From Terrisporobacter glycolicus ATCC 14880 = DSM 1288 (GTDB taxonomy: Bacteria; Bacillota; Clostridia; Peptostreptococcales; Peptostreptococcaceae): 64,000 nt of DNA. Where the stretch lies: contig NZ_CP117523.1 of NCBI RefSeq assembly GCF_036812735.1, forward strand, positions 2,604,001 through 2,668,000, read 5' to 3'. Positions 63,395 through 64,000 of this stretch are shown one piece after another. The notes below the pieces were generated by a model. It was not told the origin of the DNA, made no database searches, and worked only from the letters and a program-made list of their open reading frames with translations. The position numbers were made by a program, and so were the translations under genes. Position 1 is the stretch's first letter. Every line of letters starts with the position of its first letter.

Positions 63395-64000
63395 AACATT
63401 TAATAGGTATTTGAATTTCAGTGATAAACTCATCTTTATTTTCCGTTTCATGTATATCTATCTTGTATATTTCCATTGGATTACCTGTAATTATTAATTT
63501 GTTTTCCTCAATAAAGTCAAACATATTTTGTATATGTTCTTTGTTATTTGCATAGTCTCCACTATAAGTTAAAGTTACATAATAACCTTCATCGAATACT
63601 ATATTGTGTTCTTTAGCATTATCTTTTAGTAAACAAAATACAGATTCAAAATCTGTAGTTATGCCATTTTTAAGTGAGTCTACCTTAAATACAGATCCCA
63701 CATTGTTGTTTCCTAAAATACCAAATTTATTATTATGATCTTTTTGAAGCTTTTGTATTAATAAATCAAAATCCTCATCTCTTTTAATTTGACCATTTAA
63801 TATTAGACCCTTTCGTCTTTTTAAATAAGATAATTCTACACTATTTAAGTTTGAATTATTAGCAGTATTTTCTATAGATTCCATTCTCTTTCTCATATTT
63901 TCTTTTTGTTTTAATAATTTTAGAATCTGATCATCTAGTAAAGTTATGCCGTTTTGAAGTAATTTATTAGTAGAATTTAAATCTCTATTTCCTAAATACT
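63393..64000 (-). CDS. MerR-family regulator with GyrI-like effector domain (5' end outside window)
   Basis: The frame is open to the window edge, with codons upstream of the ATG at 63896 continuing in frame (STNKLLQNGITLLDDQIL), so that ATG is internal. The visible part has the dimerisation coiled coil of MerR proteins (ILKLLKQKENMRKRMESIEN) and a GyrI/BmrR-like ligand domain (residues from GSVFKVDSLKNG to the end, with FDEGYYVTLTYSGDY and PMEIYKIDIHETENKDEFITEIQIPIK). The DNA-binding part lies outside the window. Such regulators respond to multidrug or cationic ligands. Confidence 0.8.
   Translation of the reverse strand, partial: YLGNRDLNSTNKLLQNGITLLDDQILKLLKQKENMRKRMESIENTANNSNLNSVELSYLKRRKGLILNGQIKRDEDFDLLIQKLQKDHNNKFGILGNNNVGSVFKVDSLKNGITTDFESVFCLLKDNAKEHNIVFDEGYYVTLTYSGDYANNKEHIQNMFDFIEENKLIITGNPMEIYKIDIHETENKDEFITEIQIPIKC

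Noticed and set aside
1-64000. CRISPR arrays, tRNA or rRNA genes, insertion sequences, prophage
   Set aside because: Looked for and not seen: no regularly spaced repeats, no transposase or phage proteins, and no tRNA-like cloverleaf that I could recognise by eye.

Overview
The window is a gene-dense, very AT-rich stretch of a spore-forming, anaerobic Firmicute. The genes point to the Peptostreptococcaceae (relatives of Clostridioides, Paraclostridium and Terrisporobacter). Evidence: a CotE-type peroxiredoxin-chitinase spore coat gene, the cortex deacetylase pdaA, a GatCAB amidotransferase operon under a T-box, a dnaG-rpoD operon, reverse rubrerythrin, T-box and L-box RNAs, strong GGAGG ribosome binding sites and many intrinsic terminators. 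I saw no rRNA, tRNA, CRISPR array, insertion sequence or prophage. The genus is an inference.

Layout. 1-2.3 kb: a WYL regulator, a GyrI-like protein and a GNAT/YoaP protein in one operon. 2.4-7 kb: an iron-type alcohol dehydrogenase with a minimal AraC regulator, a KamA-family radical SAM enzyme, and a pentapeptide-repeat protein fused to a potassium-channel-like pore. 6.9-13.5 kb: two NhaC-family lysine transporters (LysW type), each behind its own promoter, lysine riboswitch and terminator; a third NhaC-like gene and a 5'-truncated tcdA lie between them. 13.5-20 kb: a lipoprotein, lipoate ligase, a VTT-domain protein, an MscS channel, a DAP-decarboxylase-family enzyme and cardiolipin synthase. 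20-25 kb: gatB, gatA and gatC behind a decayed aspS and an Asn-type T-box. 25-32.6 kb: reverse rubrerythrin, mntP, alr, a histidine-kinase remnant, a structured non-coding RNA, a cobamide/Fe-S protein, and trpP under a Trp T-box. 32.6-37.6 kb: the conserved Nif3, trmK, rpoD, dnaG block.

37.9-41 kb holds the most unusual genes: a multicopper-oxidase-fold protein that has lost most copper ligands, a mini radical SAM protein beside it, and a protein that is 22% cysteine. 41-52 kb carries envelope and repeat proteins: a deacetylase, a CAP-domain protein, MORN, YitT, WG and TPR proteins, VanW/G5, a membrane-anchored protein and a PP2C phosphatase. 52-64 kb: cotE, an AEC transporter, a Ca/Na exchanger, a lipoprotein, a DnaQ-DinG helicase, pdaA, a PHP-like protein without its metal ligands, and a MerR/GyrI regulator cut by the window end.

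Three themes stand out. First, RNA control of amino-acid supply: two L-boxes (lysine), an Asn-type T-box and a Trp T-box. Second, gene decay: aspS, tcdA, a histidine kinase and a probable carboxymuconolactone-decarboxylase remnant. Third, enzyme folds that kept their scaffold but lost catalytic residues: the multicopper-oxidase-like and PHP-like proteins, with an altered KamA-like active site. The best candidates for something undescribed are the copper-less oxidase with its radical SAM neighbour (37960-40295) and the pseudoknotted RNA near 29.1 kb.
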